Assembly (NCBI RefSeq): GCF_002632615.1
Contig: NZ_NITZ01000014.1
Span: 79,779 to 143,778, forward strand
Source of the DNA: Xenorhabdus miraniensis
GTDB lineage: Bacteria > Pseudomonadota > Gammaproteobacteria > Enterobacterales > Enterobacteriaceae
Direction: 5' to 3'
DNA: 64,000 nucleotides
The notes beneath the pieces are model-generated. The model saw only the letters and a program-made list of their open reading frames with translations, ran no database searches and was not told the origin of the DNA. Below are positions 1 to 9,612 of the stretch, one piece after another; position 1 is the stretch's first letter; the number at the start of each line of letters is the position of its first letter. The position numbers were made by a program, and so were the translations under genes.

Positions 1-2
1 CC

Positions 3-89
3 AACCAAGCACATCAGAATGCCCATGATGCGATAGATGATGTCATAGAAAAAATGGGACAGGCGCAACTCGAAAAAGCCGTAGCCTAA
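3..89 (+). CDS. C-terminal end of an unidentified protein (cut by window edge)
   Basis: An open frame enters from the left edge and ends at a TAA at 87-89, giving 28 residues that finish in EKMGQAQLEKAVA. The tail is helical and charged, with no recognisable motif, so I cannot name the protein. A strong hairpin starts 24 bases after the stop, which supports a real gene ending here and converging on ydbL. Too little is visible to assign a family. Confidence 0.45.
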   Translation, partial: NQAHQNAHDAIDDVIEKMGQAQLEKAVA

Positions 90-112
90 TAAAAGGTAGC
101 TTGATAAAGATT

Positions 113-138
113 AAGTGCGCCGAACGGCGCGCTTATTT
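113..138. terminator. Bidirectional intrinsic terminator between the left-edge gene and ydbL
   Basis: A 9-bp stem (113-121 with 126-134, one G-U pair) closes a GAAC tetraloop and is followed by ATTTCTT on the plus strand. It overlaps the ydbL stop codon at 133-135, so on the minus strand the last bases of ydbL form one arm. Confidence 0.7.
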
Positions 139-453
139 CTTCACCCAATTGCCATTGATACCAAGAACATACTCTCCTGACGTCGCCCGGCTGACTAATT
201 TTTCACCCGCAATTTTCGCGACCTGATCTGTTGTCATATTGTTTTGGACCGCAATTTCAGCATATTTCTTTTCCCGTTCTTCATTAATTTTTTTAACTAC
301 AGACTGAGCGTCTTTGGTATTTTTTACGGGTGCCAGATAGCCACTGAATGTTTCCCCCACCAGCCCTTGTTGTTTTGCTTCGTTCAATGTCATTCCCACA
401 GCAAAAGAGCTGAATAGCAGACTCAAAATAAAGACCATTCCTGCTTTTTTCAT
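133..453 (-). CDS. ydbL: YdbL, DUF1318 periplasmic protein
   Basis: A 106-residue protein with a clear N-terminal signal peptide (KK, then a hydrophobic stretch to about residue 20) followed by a DUF1318-type domain rich in charged helices; the segment GYLAPVKNT and the C-terminal GEYVLGINGNWVKK are typical of YdbL. It is the last gene of the ydbH-ynbE-ydbL operon, 10 bp after ynbE. In E. coli the three proteins act together in moving phospholipid between inner and outer membrane, with YdbL thought to assist YdbH-YnbE assembly. That role is known from the family, not visible in this sequence. Length matches E. coli YdbL closely. Confidence 0.9.
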   Translation of the reverse strand: MKKAGMVFILSLLFSSFAVGMTLNEAKQQGLVGETFSGYLAPVKNTKDAQSVVKKINEEREKKYAEIAVQNNMTTDQVAKIAGEKLVSRATSGEYVLGINGNWVKK

Positions 454-463
454 ATTCTAACCC

Positions 464-688
464 TTAGAATAAATTAGAGTTGTTTTTGAGCATATCTTCA
501 ATTTGCCGATCGACCTTAATATGAATTTCATGTTCAATTTTCACATTCATATTGATATTGATGGGTTTATCAGGTGTCGCGACTTCCAGCCTGACACAAC
601 CCACCAATACTATGTTAATCAACATTATGCTTACTAACGCCATGCCCATTCTGACGGATGGTATTCTGCATCCAACTTTTGTTATCAT
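464..688 (-). CDS. ynbE: YnbE outer-membrane lipoprotein
   Basis: A 74-residue lipoprotein. Residues 1-30 form a signal sequence with a basic N-terminal part and a lipobox LVGC, giving the lipidated cysteine at residue 31. The mature part carries the family core INMNVKIEHEIHIKVD. A GGGAG Shine-Dalgarno sequence lies 7 bases before the chosen ATG, which favours this start over the internal Met at residue 14. In E. coli, YnbE multimerises by beta-strand stacking at the outer membrane and joins YdbH to form a trans-envelope bridge. Here it lies between ydbH (upstream, 107-bp gap) and ydbL (10-bp gap), in the same order as E. coli. Confidence 0.9.
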   Translation of the reverse strand: MITKVGCRIPSVRMGMALVSIMLINIVLVGCVRLEVATPDKPININMNVKIEHEIHIKVDRQIEDMLKNNSNLF

Positions 689-795
689 TTATCACTCCCA
701 GTTGACAGGAACAGCCCAAAACAAATAAGAATCTTTAATCCATTGCCTTATTACTGACAACCCTACTTGCCGTTTTATTTCCATCTAATTAACCC

Positions 796-3405
796 CTACA
801 TCACCGATATATTTTTCTGTAACCACTCTTCCAGATTACTGCCAAACCGTAAGCTGCGCCATAACTGAAAAATATTCTCTTCATGACGGTAGTTGAGCCT
901 GACTTCCCGCTTTTTGTCGACCACGGGATTAACCCCACTGATCTCAGCATGTAATGTCAAAATGCCCAAATTATCGAGGGTCACATAGGCTTTTGAACGG
1001 CTGATTTCTAAATAACGTAACCAATCCATTGCCATACCGGCTGAGAAGTCATTTTTTCCTATAGAATCAACCGTATCCTTATCCAACCTCAAGGTCAGAT
1101 ATCTTTCATTAGATACCCAGCCTCGCTGAATAATCCACTTTTCGTCATTTAATAAGATTGGCAATTCACCACTGATTTTTCCTGACATTGCTATTTGCTT
1201 CACTTTTAATACGCCAAACAATTTGCTTAGGTTCAGTTTGTTAAATCGCAATACCGCAGCTTCTTTTTGGGGAAGCTGCAATTTGTTCATTTTCAACTGA
1301 CCATCCAGCGTATCAACATTCACATTAGTCAATGCCAACGGCTGTGCATGGGTTGGTGGATAAAAACCCAGCAAATCGGCTGTTACATTCTGCATGTCAA
1401 ACAGCCCCTTAATGGCTTTGATGCGAAGCTGGACTGGTGATGTTAATCCCAACTGCCAAGTCTGTTCCTGCAAACGCCATGGAAGCACAAACTCCAAACC
1501 ATCAACTTCCCCGTTTTTCAGCCACATATTCGCTTCTTTTACTACCCAGTGACCACCAGCGCGCAGTCCTTGCCCTTTCGCGGCTGAAAAAGCAGCCTGA
1601 GCATAAATTTTACCGCCACGCACTGTAATTCCCAGATCGGGTGGGATTAAGGATTGAAATGCTAATAAAGACTGCTGAGGCCAACGCGCTTCTCCCCTTA
1701 ATCGTTCCCCATCCCAACGCCCATAAAATGGAATCGGGCCAATACCTTTGGAATGTAATTTGCCATTTAGCATAAAATTATCTGGTGATTGCCCAGTCAA
1801 TGTGGCCTTAAAATCAAATGGCGGTAAAAAACCACCCGATCGAAATTCGGTTTTTTGAGAAGATAATTGCAAGTCCCCCGTAAATGCCGGACGACTTGCC
1901 GAACGTTCCCAAACTAATGGCTTAGTCAGTTTTAAACGGGGTGATTTCATTTGCACAAGACCATATTGAATACGATTAAACCCTGTATTTAATCCATCCA
2001 CTGTTATCTGTGATTGCTTCCAGCTTCCTGTACCTGCAAGGTCCCATTTAGCCTGTAGAGGGGGTAAATTTCCATTTCCCCAAGAACGCCATTTCCAGTT
2101 TCCCTGATCGGGCATAAAATCTTCTGCATACCCATCCAGGTGTAATTTGAATGTTCCCCAATAGCTATCTTGCGCCCGTAAAATGGCCTGTAGACGGCCA
2201 GTAAAACCCTCACGAGTCAAGTACGTGCCTGCTAAAGGCAAACGAGCTTCTTTGACAGTAAAAGTCTCACTCACCTTTCCCCATGCACGAAACAATGCTC
2301 CTGATTGAAAAGTGATCTTGGGTGCCACCCAAGACCCAGTGACAACAGCAGGTAATGACATGGTCATGATCATTTCCCCGCTATTGATTTGTCCGGTTAA
2401 CTGGAATGGAATATGTACATTGATCACATTGATTGGTGTTGATGGCACTGACAAAACGACATTGCCTTTACCTCTCTCATTTTGAGTCACCAGATTTACC
2501 CGCCCACTGACAGACATGCCTGCTAACCCTTTTTTCCATTGTTCAAGCCTGATATTAATCCCTCCAGACAACGGTTGGTTTGCTGCCAACCATTGCCATT
2601 TACCATTACTGATCAAGAATTGAGAGGCATTGAATGACCAAGGCAACTCCGCGAGTAATTGTTGTCCCTTTTCCTCAATAACAGTAAACAATCCACTCTT
2701 CCCCTTCCATTTCAATGCCAGCAGCAAAGGTTCTGGGTATTGGCTCACAGATAAATGAGCTGTTATTTGCCCTTGTTCAGGGAGTGATTTAATCTCTAAA
2801 GGTAAGGCCATATCTCCATTCAAGCTAATTTCCTGTTCAGGCAATTTCATCCAAAATTGATTAATAATGAGCGTCTTTTTATCTGTAATATTTGCGTTTA
2901 GCGTTAATTTCTCACCCTGATAAGAGAGCATTTGGCTCTGGGATGAGGAATCAAATTGGAGTCTGCCGGCGAATTCTTGCCATGGGATAACAGCAAGATG
3001 GTCAACAACAAGGTTAATTGCTGGGATATGGGATAATATCTCTTGTACAGATAATGGTGCTGACTGTTTTTCAATCACGGGCAAGTGAACCAAACATTGG
3101 CTTTGAGTATCAACATTGGCAACATGAATATTCCAATGACGGCCCTCGGTATTTTCTCGACGTGAATATTCTATGGATAATCCAGATACATTTATCCATT
3201 CACATGTCTTTGCCTTCAATGACAGCCTATCCAACCATAGTGCATTCTTTTTCCATGTTGGTTGGCTCAAAGAAAGCGTTACTCCCTGTGGCAGCCAATG
3301 ACCGGCAATTGATGGTAGCCAGCGTGGAAGTGTATACCACCCCGCCAATACCAATAACACCAGCACAATCACTATCACTGCAAACACTTTTAATAGTCTT
3401 GTCAT
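796..3405 (-). CDS. ydbH: YdbH, AsmA-like intermembrane phospholipid-transport protein
   Basis: An 869-residue protein with one N-terminal membrane anchor (about residues 5-27) and a very long beta-rich periplasmic region typical of the AsmA-like bridge proteins YhdP, TamB and YdbH. E. coli YdbH is 879 residues, so this copy is full length. The family is thought to form a hydrophobic groove that carries phospholipid to the outer membrane, and YdbH pairs with YnbE at its far end. It is the first gene of the operon. The ATG at 3405 has no strong Shine-Dalgarno sequence, but the next methionines would delete the anchor. Confidence 0.92.
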   Translation of the reverse strand: MTRLLKVFAVIVIVLVLLVLAGWYTLPRWLPSIAGHWLPQGVTLSLSQPTWKKNALWLDRLSLKAKTCEWINVSGLSIEYSRRENTEGRHWNIHVANVDTQSQCLVHLPVIEKQSAPLSVQEILSHIPAINLVVDHLAVIPWQEFAGRLQFDSSSQSQMLSYQGEKLTLNANITDKKTLIINQFWMKLPEQEISLNGDMALPLEIKSLPEQGQITAHLSVSQYPEPLLLALKWKGKSGLFTVIEEKGQQLLAELPWSFNASQFLISNGKWQWLAANQPLSGGINIRLEQWKKGLAGMSVSGRVNLVTQNERGKGNVVLSVPSTPINVINVHIPFQLTGQINSGEMIMTMSLPAVVTGSWVAPKITFQSGALFRAWGKVSETFTVKEARLPLAGTYLTREGFTGRLQAILRAQDSYWGTFKLHLDGYAEDFMPDQGNWKWRSWGNGNLPPLQAKWDLAGTGSWKQSQITVDGLNTGFNRIQYGLVQMKSPRLKLTKPLVWERSASRPAFTGDLQLSSQKTEFRSGGFLPPFDFKATLTGQSPDNFMLNGKLHSKGIGPIPFYGRWDGERLRGEARWPQQSLLAFQSLIPPDLGITVRGGKIYAQAAFSAAKGQGLRAGGHWVVKEANMWLKNGEVDGLEFVLPWRLQEQTWQLGLTSPVQLRIKAIKGLFDMQNVTADLLGFYPPTHAQPLALTNVNVDTLDGQLKMNKLQLPQKEAAVLRFNKLNLSKLFGVLKVKQIAMSGKISGELPILLNDEKWIIQRGWVSNERYLTLRLDKDTVDSIGKNDFSAGMAMDWLRYLEISRSKAYVTLDNLGILTLHAEISGVNPVVDKKREVRLNYRHEENIFQLWRSLRFGSNLEEWLQKNISVM

Positions 3406-3664
3406 ATAAAACGTCTAATACATAGGTGTATTAACTGATCTTACACCATCACTATAGAAGGAATTAGAATCAGTCCTAAGATGAAAGATAGATTAAGAAA
3501 TCATAAAAAGCTCGGCGTATCAATAATACACTGTAACTTCTATAATTATCTTTGATGACTACCTGTTAAATTAATGATATTAGGTTGATCGTTTGCTCAA
3601 ATTTCTAGAAACTTGTGGTAATGACAGTATGAAATACTTAAATAAACAGGATTGATTGCCACGT

Positions 3665-5125
3665 ATGACAACCTTTTATTCTGTACTTAACTGGCTGGCG
3701 ATTTTCTTATACTGGTTGATTATTGCTGGTATCACTATTCGTGTTTTGATGAAACGCCGTCCAGTGACATCAGCAATGACTTGGGTACTGATTATTTACA
3801 TTCTTCCTTTAGTAGGCATTGTTGCTTATCTATCATTTGGCGAATTACATCTTGGCAAACGCCGAGTTGAGCAAGCCAAACAAATGCGTTCATCTGTCGC
3901 CAAGTGGCTTGCGGAGTTAAGAAAATCCTCCCATATTTTTACCGATGAAAATAGTGAGGTGGCCACGCCGCTATTTCAATTGTGCGAACGTCGTCAAAAA
4001 ATCAAAGGTGTCAGGGGCAACAAAATGCAATTAATGACATCTTATGATAACTCCCTGAAAGCCATTATTCATGATATTGAAAATGCCAAATATAATATTG
4101 AGATGGTCTTTTATATATGGCAATACGGCGGGTTGGTCGATCAGGTTACCGATGCCTTGATGCGTGCGGCCAAACGCGGCGTTAAATGTCGTATCATGGT
4201 GGATTCGGCCGGAAGCTGGCAATTTTTTCGCAGCCCATATCCTGATATTATGCGCAAGGTCGGCATTGAATTTGTCGAGTCGCTAAAAGTGAATATCTTT
4301 CGCTTGTTCTTGCGGCGCATGGACTTACGTCAACATAGAAAAATTATTCTGATCGATAATCATATTTCATACACTGGCAGTATGAATATGGTTGATCCTC
4401 GTTTTTTCAAACAAGATGCAGGGGTCGGGCAATGGGTTGATATCATGGTAAGAATGGAAGGCCCGGTCACGACAACACTCGGAATTGTCTATGCGTTTGA
4501 CTGGGAAATGGAAACAGGACAGCGTTATCTGCCGTCGCCGCCTGACAGCACCATCATGCCTTTTGAGCAAGCCAGCGGGCATACAGCTCAAGTTATTGCT
4601 TCCGGGCCGGGATTTCCTGATGAATTAATCCAACAATCCTTGATGACTGCGATTTTTTCTGCCCGTGAGCAACTTATTCTTACCACCCCTTATTTTGTTC
4701 CCAGTGATGATTTAATGCACGCGATTTGTACCGCGGCCCTGCGTGGTGTTGATGTAAGTATCATTGTGCCCAGCCAAAACAATTCCTTTCTTGTGCGCTG
4801 GGCCAGCCGGGCATTTTTTACTGAATTACTGGAAGCCGGGGTAAAAATTTATCAATTTGAGGATGGGCTATTACATACCAAGAGTGTTTTGGTCGACGGA
4901 CAGCTTAGCATGGTCGGTTCAGTCAATTTGGATATGCGTAGTTTGTGGTTGAATTTTGAAATCACGGTTGTGATTGACGATGAACACTTTGGAAATGATT
5001 TAACGCTGGTTCAACAAGACTATATTATGCGTTCAACGCTGCTTGCCAGCAATCAGTGGGAAAAGCGCCCAGTTTGGAGCCGTATTCTTGAACGTGTATG
5101 CTACTTTTTCAGTCCTCTCTTATAA
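3665..5125 (+). CDS. clsA: Cardiolipin synthase A
   Basis: This inner-membrane enzyme condenses two phosphatidylglycerols into cardiolipin plus glycerol. There are two N-terminal membrane helices (about 5-27 and 38-58) and two phospholipase-D HKD motifs: HRKIILID with His224, Lys226 and Asp231, and HTKSVLVD near residue 404. The C-terminus YFFSPLL matches E. coli ClsA. I chose the ATG at 3665 (486 residues, the E. coli length). A TTG three codons upstream (3656) is better spaced from AGG at 3648-3650, so that start cannot be excluded. It diverges from ydbH across about 260 bp. Confidence 0.95.
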   Translation: MTTFYSVLNWLAIFLYWLIIAGITIRVLMKRRPVTSAMTWVLIIYILPLVGIVAYLSFGELHLGKRRVEQAKQMRSSVAKWLAELRKSSHIFTDENSEVATPLFQLCERRQKIKGVRGNKMQLMTSYDNSLKAIIHDIENAKYNIEMVFYIWQYGGLVDQVTDALMRAAKRGVKCRIMVDSAGSWQFFRSPYPDIMRKVGIEFVESLKVNIFRLFLRRMDLRQHRKIILIDNHISYTGSMNMVDPRFFKQDAGVGQWVDIMVRMEGPVTTTLGIVYAFDWEMETGQRYLPSPPDSTIMPFEQASGHTAQVIASGPGFPDELIQQSLMTAIFSAREQLILTTPYFVPSDDLMHAICTAALRGVDVSIIVPSQNNSFLVRWASRAFFTELLEAGVKIYQFEDGLLHTKSVLVDGQLSMVGSVNLDMRSLWLNFEITVVIDDEHFGNDLTLVQQDYIMRSTLLASNQWEKRPVWSRILERVCYFFSPLL

Positions 5126-5203
5126 TTCGTGACAGAAAAAGTATTCATGCAATATAGAACATGTTTTAATTTCACTCTGTTATTAATCTCGGATACTGCC
5201 ATC

Positions 5204-5557
5204 ATGGAAAATCAACCGACACATTCTATGCAATTAGATATTAACAACCGAATGACTGAGGATGAGGCGCTTGAAAAAGCCTACGATATCTTTCTGGAAG
5301 AAGCGCTCTCTAATCTCGATCCGGCTGATAGTCTATTGTTTAATTTGCAATTTGAAGAACGGGGTGGAGCAGAATTACTGGAACCTTCTGATATTTGGTT
5401 TGAGCATGTTGATTTCAAATTGGATCCAGATTTTTTCTCAGAAGTCATTATTGGCTTGGCAGAATCAGAAAATGCTGAAATTGATGATGTTTTTGCCCGC
5501 ATTTTGATTTGCCGGGAAAAGTCTCACCCTGTCTACCATATCTTGTGGAAAAAATAA
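5204..5557 (+). CDS. yciU: YciU, DUF440 acidic dsDNA-mimic protein
   Basis: A small, highly acidic protein of the DUF440 family, in which a surface of Asp/Glu side chains resembles the DNA backbone. The core [10 protein letters not shown] followed by [19 protein letters not shown] is diagnostic. E. coli YciU is 109 residues. The ATG at 5204 gives 117, and Met9 of that product would give 109, so either start is possible; the frame extends upstream to a GTG just after clsA, but that extra stretch does not look like the family. It follows clsA as in E. coli and is closed by a terminator at 5593. Its physiological partner is not settled. Confidence 0.88.
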   Translation: MENQPTHSMQLDINNRMTEDEALEKAYDIFLEEALSNLDPADSLLFNLQFEERGGAELLEPSDIWFEHVDFKLDPDFFSEVIIGLAESENAEIDDVFARILICREKSHPVYHILWKK

Positions 5558-5592
5558 CAATTCACTTCCTCCTCAGGATATTATTAACAGAT

Positions 5593-5620
5593 AAATGCCC
5601 TCAGGATGAGGGCATTTTAT
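5593..5620 (+). terminator. Intrinsic terminator after yciU
   Basis: An 11-bp stem (5593-5603 with 5607-5617) closes a GGA loop and runs into TTTTATTTAT. It sits between yciU and the convergent oppF and probably stops transcription mainly on the plus strand. Confidence 0.85.
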
Positions 5621-5677
5621 TTATGTTAGTTTAAATCAGTGACAGCGTCACATAATGTATGTTTTCCGCATCACTCA

Positions 5678-6679
5678 CTATAGCGGATCAACTTTGAGAC
5701 AAGACACTGCATGCTTAAAGCTGCCTTCAAGCAATGGACGGGTCTTAGCACATTCCGCATCTGCCATTGGACAGCGGGTGCGGAATACACACCCGGATGG
5801 GGGATCAATCGGTGAAGGTAGTTCCCCTTCCAGCAATTCAATATGCTTATTACGTTCTTTGTCTGGATCAGGAATCGGTACTGCCGACATCAGCGCCCGG
5901 GTATAAGGATGTAACGGATTATGATAAACCTCATCATACGTTCCCAACTCTACCGCATTCCCCAAGTACATCACCAATACCCGATCTGATATGTGTTTCA
6001 CTATCGACAGGTCATGCGCAATAAATATCAGGGAAAGCCCCATTTCCCGTTGCAATTCCTGCAATAAGTTAACAACTTGCGCCTGAATGGAAACATCCAG
6101 TGCAGAAACGGGTTCATCACAGATAACTAATTTAGGCTCCAGGATCAAAGCACGGGCAATCCCAATACGTTGGCACTGACCGCCTGAAAATTCATGAGGA
6201 TAACGGTTAATCAGATTAGGTAATAACCCCACCCGCATCATCATCTGTTTCACTTTTTCTTTTATTTCCCCATCCTTCATTTTGGGGTAATAAGTTTTCA
6301 ATGGCTCAGCAATAATGTCCCCAATGGTCATACGCGGGTTCAACGATGCCAAAGGATCTTGGAAAATCATCTGAATATCGTTGCGAATATCCCGCCATTG
6401 CTTGTCACCCATTTCCAACAGGTTCTGCCCGAGCCACGTCACTGCCCCGCCAGAGGCTTTCACCAGCCCAATAACGGCTCTGGCAAGCGTTGACTTTCCA
6501 CAACCCGATTCACCTACGACGCCCAGTGTTTCACCTTCGTATAATCTCAAGGTCACACCATCTACGGCTTTTAAGGTTTTAGCTGGTTGCCAGAACCATT
6601 GCTTTCCATCTTTAATATCAAAATAAACTTTGAGATCATCGACTTCCAATAGGACACGTTTTTCAGCTATTGTGCTCAT
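5678..6679 (-). CDS. oppF: Oligopeptide ABC transporter ATP-binding protein OppF
   Basis: One of two ATPases that power oligopeptide uptake through OppBC. Walker A GESGCGKST is at residues 56-64, the ABC signature FSGGQ at 164-168, and Walker B LVICDEP at 184-190. The C-terminal extension typical of Opp/Dpp ATPases contains four cysteines (GCVFRTRCPMADAEC, then SC). At 333 residues it is full length (E. coli 334). It is the last gene of oppABCDF, and its start overlaps the oppD stop by 4 bp, implying translational coupling. Confidence 0.97.
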   Translation of the reverse strand: MSTIAEKRVLLEVDDLKVYFDIKDGKQWFWQPAKTLKAVDGVTLRLYEGETLGVVGESGCGKSTLARAVIGLVKASGGAVTWLGQNLLEMGDKQWRDIRNDIQMIFQDPLASLNPRMTIGDIIAEPLKTYYPKMKDGEIKEKVKQMMMRVGLLPNLINRYPHEFSGGQCQRIGIARALILEPKLVICDEPVSALDVSIQAQVVNLLQELQREMGLSLIFIAHDLSIVKHISDRVLVMYLGNAVELGTYDEVYHNPLHPYTRALMSAVPIPDPDKERNKHIELLEGELPSPIDPPSGCVFRTRCPMADAECAKTRPLLEGSFKHAVSCLKVDPL

Positions 6680-7674
6680 ACTAATTCCTCCTGGGGTTTA
6701 AAGCAGGCACGCAAACGCCCAAGGTTAAATTTTTCCAACTGTGGTTCTTCGTGAACACAACGCTCAGTGGCAAACTGACAACGTGGCTGGAATGGACATC
6801 CTTTCGGCAAACGCAACAAGTTGGGAGGATTACCCTGAATGGTTGTCAGTGATTCTTCATCATCATCCAAACGAGGAACAGCGTTCAATAGCCCGATGGA
6901 GTACGGATGTGTGGGATGATAAAATATGTCACGCGCCGTGCCATATTCCATCGTTCTCCCTGCATACATCACCAATACTTTGTCACAGATACCTGCCACT
7001 ACACCCAAATCGTGGGTAATCATAATAATGGCGGTATTGAATTCTTTTTTCAGTTCATTAAGTAACGTCATGATCTGCGCCTGAACCGTCACATCCAATG
7101 CCGTTGTCGGTTCATCTGCAATCAATAGCTTAGGCTGGCACAATAATGCCATGGCAATCATGACGCGCTGACGCATACCGCCAGAGAATTCATGCGGATA
7201 CATTTTCATCCGCTTACGCGCCTCTGGCATTTTAACCGCATCCAGCATACGAATAGATTCTTCGAAGGCTTCGCTTTTACTCATATTTTTATGCAGCATC
7301 AGCACTTCCGTTAATTGCTCACCAACTCGCATATAAGGATTGAGGGAAGTCATGGGATCCTGAAATATCATCGAGATCTCTTCTGCCCGCATTTTGTTTA
7401 ACTCTTTTTCCTGCAAATTGAGAATTTCTCGCCCATTAAAGTTAGCAGAGCCACTGACAGAACCATTACTGGCCAATAATCCCATTAATGCAAATGCAGT
7501 CTGAGATTTACCAGAGCCAGATTCTCCCACGATCCCCAGTGTTTCCCCTGCCTGTAAGTCAAAATTCAGTTTGTTCACGGCTGTCACGTTGCCATCAGGA
7601 GTGCTGAATGTCACATTCAGGTCTTTCACCGACAAGAGTGACTCAGTATTTTTTGCAGTTTCTACGCTATTCAT
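6676..7674 (-). CDS. oppD: Oligopeptide ABC transporter ATP-binding protein OppD
   Basis: The second ATPase of the oligopeptide transporter. Walker A GESGSGKSQ is at 50-58, the signature FSGGM at 163-167, and Walker B LLIADEP at 183-189, with a cysteine-containing C-terminal extension. At 332 residues it is close to E. coli OppD (337). It lies 9 bp after oppC and overlaps oppF by 4 bp. It pairs with OppF as a heterodimer on the cytoplasmic face of OppBC. Confidence 0.97.
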   Translation of the reverse strand: MNSVETAKNTESLLSVKDLNVTFSTPDGNVTAVNKLNFDLQAGETLGIVGESGSGKSQTAFALMGLLASNGSVSGSANFNGREILNLQEKELNKMRAEEISMIFQDPMTSLNPYMRVGEQLTEVLMLHKNMSKSEAFEESIRMLDAVKMPEARKRMKMYPHEFSGGMRQRVMIAMALLCQPKLLIADEPTTALDVTVQAQIMTLLNELKKEFNTAIIMITHDLGVVAGICDKVLVMYAGRTMEYGTARDIFYHPTHPYSIGLLNAVPRLDDDEESLTTIQGNPPNLLRLPKGCPFQPRCQFATERCVHEEPQLEKFNLGRLRACFKPQEELV

Positions 7675-7683
7675 AGGCTCTCC

Positions 7684-8592
7684 TTAACGGTCTTTCGGAT
7701 CGAGGGCATCTCGCAGGCCGTCACCAATAAAATTGAAACAAAACAGGGTCATTACCAGAAAGCCTGCCGGAAATAACAACAACCATGGAGCGACTTCCAT
7801 AGAATTAGCGCCATCGCTTAACAAAGCGCCCCAACTACTGAGCGGCTCCTGAGTTCCCAAACCAAGGAAGCTCAAAAAGGATTCAAACAGGATCATGCTG
7901 GGTACGAGCAATGAGGCATAAACCACCACAACACCTAATACGTTTGGCACGATGTGACGTAAAACAATATGGCGGGTAGAAACACCACAAACCAAAGCGG
8001 CTTCAATGAACTCCTTGCGCTTTAAGCTCAATGTCTGACCACGGACGATACGTGCCATATCCAGCCATGACACCATTCCTATCGCAACGAAAATTAACAG
8101 GATGTTCTGACCAAAAAAAGTGACCAGAAGGATAACGAAGAACATGAATGGAAAAGAGTTGAGGATTTCTAATAAGCGCATCATGACCATATCAACTTTA
8201 CCGCCAAGATAGCCTGACATTGCACCATACAGAGTGCCGAATAACACGGCAATCAAGGCTGCGGCAATGCCCACCATCAACGAAATTCGTCCGCCGATGG
8301 CAACACGCACCAATAAATCACGCCCTGATGAGTCGGTGCCAAAATAGTGGCTGGATTCAAAATCCGGTGGCATCGTCATCATGTTCCAATCTGTATCATC
8401 GTAGGCAAATTGAGACAGCATTGGCGCTAAAATCACAAATAATGTAATCAGAAATAAAATACATAAGCTCGTAATCGCTGCTTTGTTATGCATAAAACGA
8501 CGACGGGCATCCTGCCACAAACTGCGGCCTTCAATTTCGAGCTGCTCAGAAAAATTTTCCAGAGCCTCGCTATTTTTTTTATTCAGTAACAT
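7684..8592 (-). CDS. oppC: Oligopeptide ABC transporter permease OppC
   Basis: A 302-residue inner-membrane permease with a long N-terminal segment before the first membrane helix, as in OppC. The cytoplasmic coupling (EAA) loop reads EAALVCGVSTRHIVLRHIVP, and the C-terminus GDGLRDALDPKDR is characteristic of the DppC/OppC class. It forms the channel with OppB. The 9-bp and 14-bp gaps to its neighbours fit a single transcript. Confidence 0.97.
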   Translation of the reverse strand: MLLNKKNSEALENFSEQLEIEGRSLWQDARRRFMHNKAAITSLCILFLITLFVILAPMLSQFAYDDTDWNMMTMPPDFESSHYFGTDSSGRDLLVRVAIGGRISLMVGIAAALIAVLFGTLYGAMSGYLGGKVDMVMMRLLEILNSFPFMFFVILLVTFFGQNILLIFVAIGMVSWLDMARIVRGQTLSLKRKEFIEAALVCGVSTRHIVLRHIVPNVLGVVVVYASLLVPSMILFESFLSFLGLGTQEPLSSWGALLSDGANSMEVAPWLLLFPAGFLVMTLFCFNFIGDGLRDALDPKDR

Positions 8593-8606
8593 TGCGTGCT
8601 CCAGTC

Positions 8607-9527
8607 TCAGTAACGAATTTTCGGATCAATGACGGCATACAGCACATCAACGATAGCATTAAACATGATGGTTAAACTTCCCACCAGAATCGTCAAACTG
8701 AGTACCAGTGAGTAGTCACGATTTAATGCGCCATTAACAAACAATTGACCCAGGCCCGGTAAACCGAAAATAGTTTCAATGACCATTGAACCTGTAATAA
8801 TACCTACGAATGCAGGTCCCATATAAGAAATGACGGGTAACAGGGCGGGTTTTAACGCATGACGGAAAATAATCTTTCGCAATGGCAAACCCTTGGCTCG
8901 TGCTGTGCGAATAAAGTTGGAGTGCAGAACTTCTATCATAGAACCGCGGGTAATACGGGATATGCTGGCAATATAAGAAAGGGAAAGTGCAACCATCGGC
9001 AGAAGCATATATTTAGGTGCCCCGCCATTCCAGCCCCCACCCGGCAACCATTTTAAGGTAATGGCAAATATAAGCACTAATAAGGGGGCAACCACGAAGC
9101 TGGGGATAACAACCCCCGTCATGGCAAACCCCATCACCGTATAGTCCCATTTTGTATTCTGATTTAATGCTGCAATAACCCCTGCACTGACACCAAATAT
9201 GACTGCCATAATAAAAGCAGCAAATCCCAATTTGGCCGAAACTGGCAGCGCTTCTGCAACCAGATCATTGACACTGTAGTCTTTATATTTAAATGAGGGG
9301 CCAAAATCCCCTTTGGAAAGTTGGATTAAGTAATTGAAGTATTGTTTATAGATAGGGTCATTCAAATGGTATTTCGCTTCAATATTTGCCATAACTTCCG
9401 GCGGTAGCTTCCTTTCCCCTGTAAATGGGCTACCCGGTGCAAGCCGCATCATAAAAAACGAAATAGTAATAAGAATAAAAAGTGTCGGGATCGCCTCTAA
9501 GCAGCGGCGTAAAATAAACTTTAGCAT
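8607..9527 (-). CDS. oppB: Oligopeptide ABC transporter permease OppB
   Basis: A 306-residue permease with the N-terminal MLKFILRRCLEAIPTLF helix of the DppB/OppB class. The coupling loop contains RTARAKGLPLRKI, and the C-terminus is DVLYAVIDPKIRY. E. coli OppB is also 306 residues. It is separated from the upstream oppA by 85 bp containing a weak hairpin, which usually allows more OppA than membrane components to be made. Confidence 0.97.
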   Translation of the reverse strand: MLKFILRRCLEAIPTLFILITISFFMMRLAPGSPFTGERKLPPEVMANIEAKYHLNDPIYKQYFNYLIQLSKGDFGPSFKYKDYSVNDLVAEALPVSAKLGFAAFIMAVIFGVSAGVIAALNQNTKWDYTVMGFAMTGVVIPSFVVAPLLVLIFAITLKWLPGGGWNGGAPKYMLLPMVALSLSYIASISRITRGSMIEVLHSNFIRTARAKGLPLRKIIFRHALKPALLPVISYMGPAFVGIITGSMVIETIFGLPGLGQLFVNGALNRDYSLVLSLTILVGSLTIMFNAIVDVLYAVIDPKIRY

Positions 9528-9579
9528 TGCCCGTTCCTATTGTTTAGCCAAACCATAGCCTTAAATTATCTGACAAGCA

Positions 9580-9603
9580 GGCGACCCAATAGATTGAGCC
9601 ACC
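9580..9603 (-). terminator. Weak hairpin between oppA and oppB (possible attenuating terminator)
   Basis: A 10-bp stem (9580-9589 with 9594-9603) with a 4-base loop and three G-U pairs when read on the minus strand. It has no good U-tract. In other enterobacteria a hairpin here lowers oppBCDF expression relative to oppA; the same role is inferred. Confidence 0.4.
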
Positions 9604-9612
9604 TACTGATTC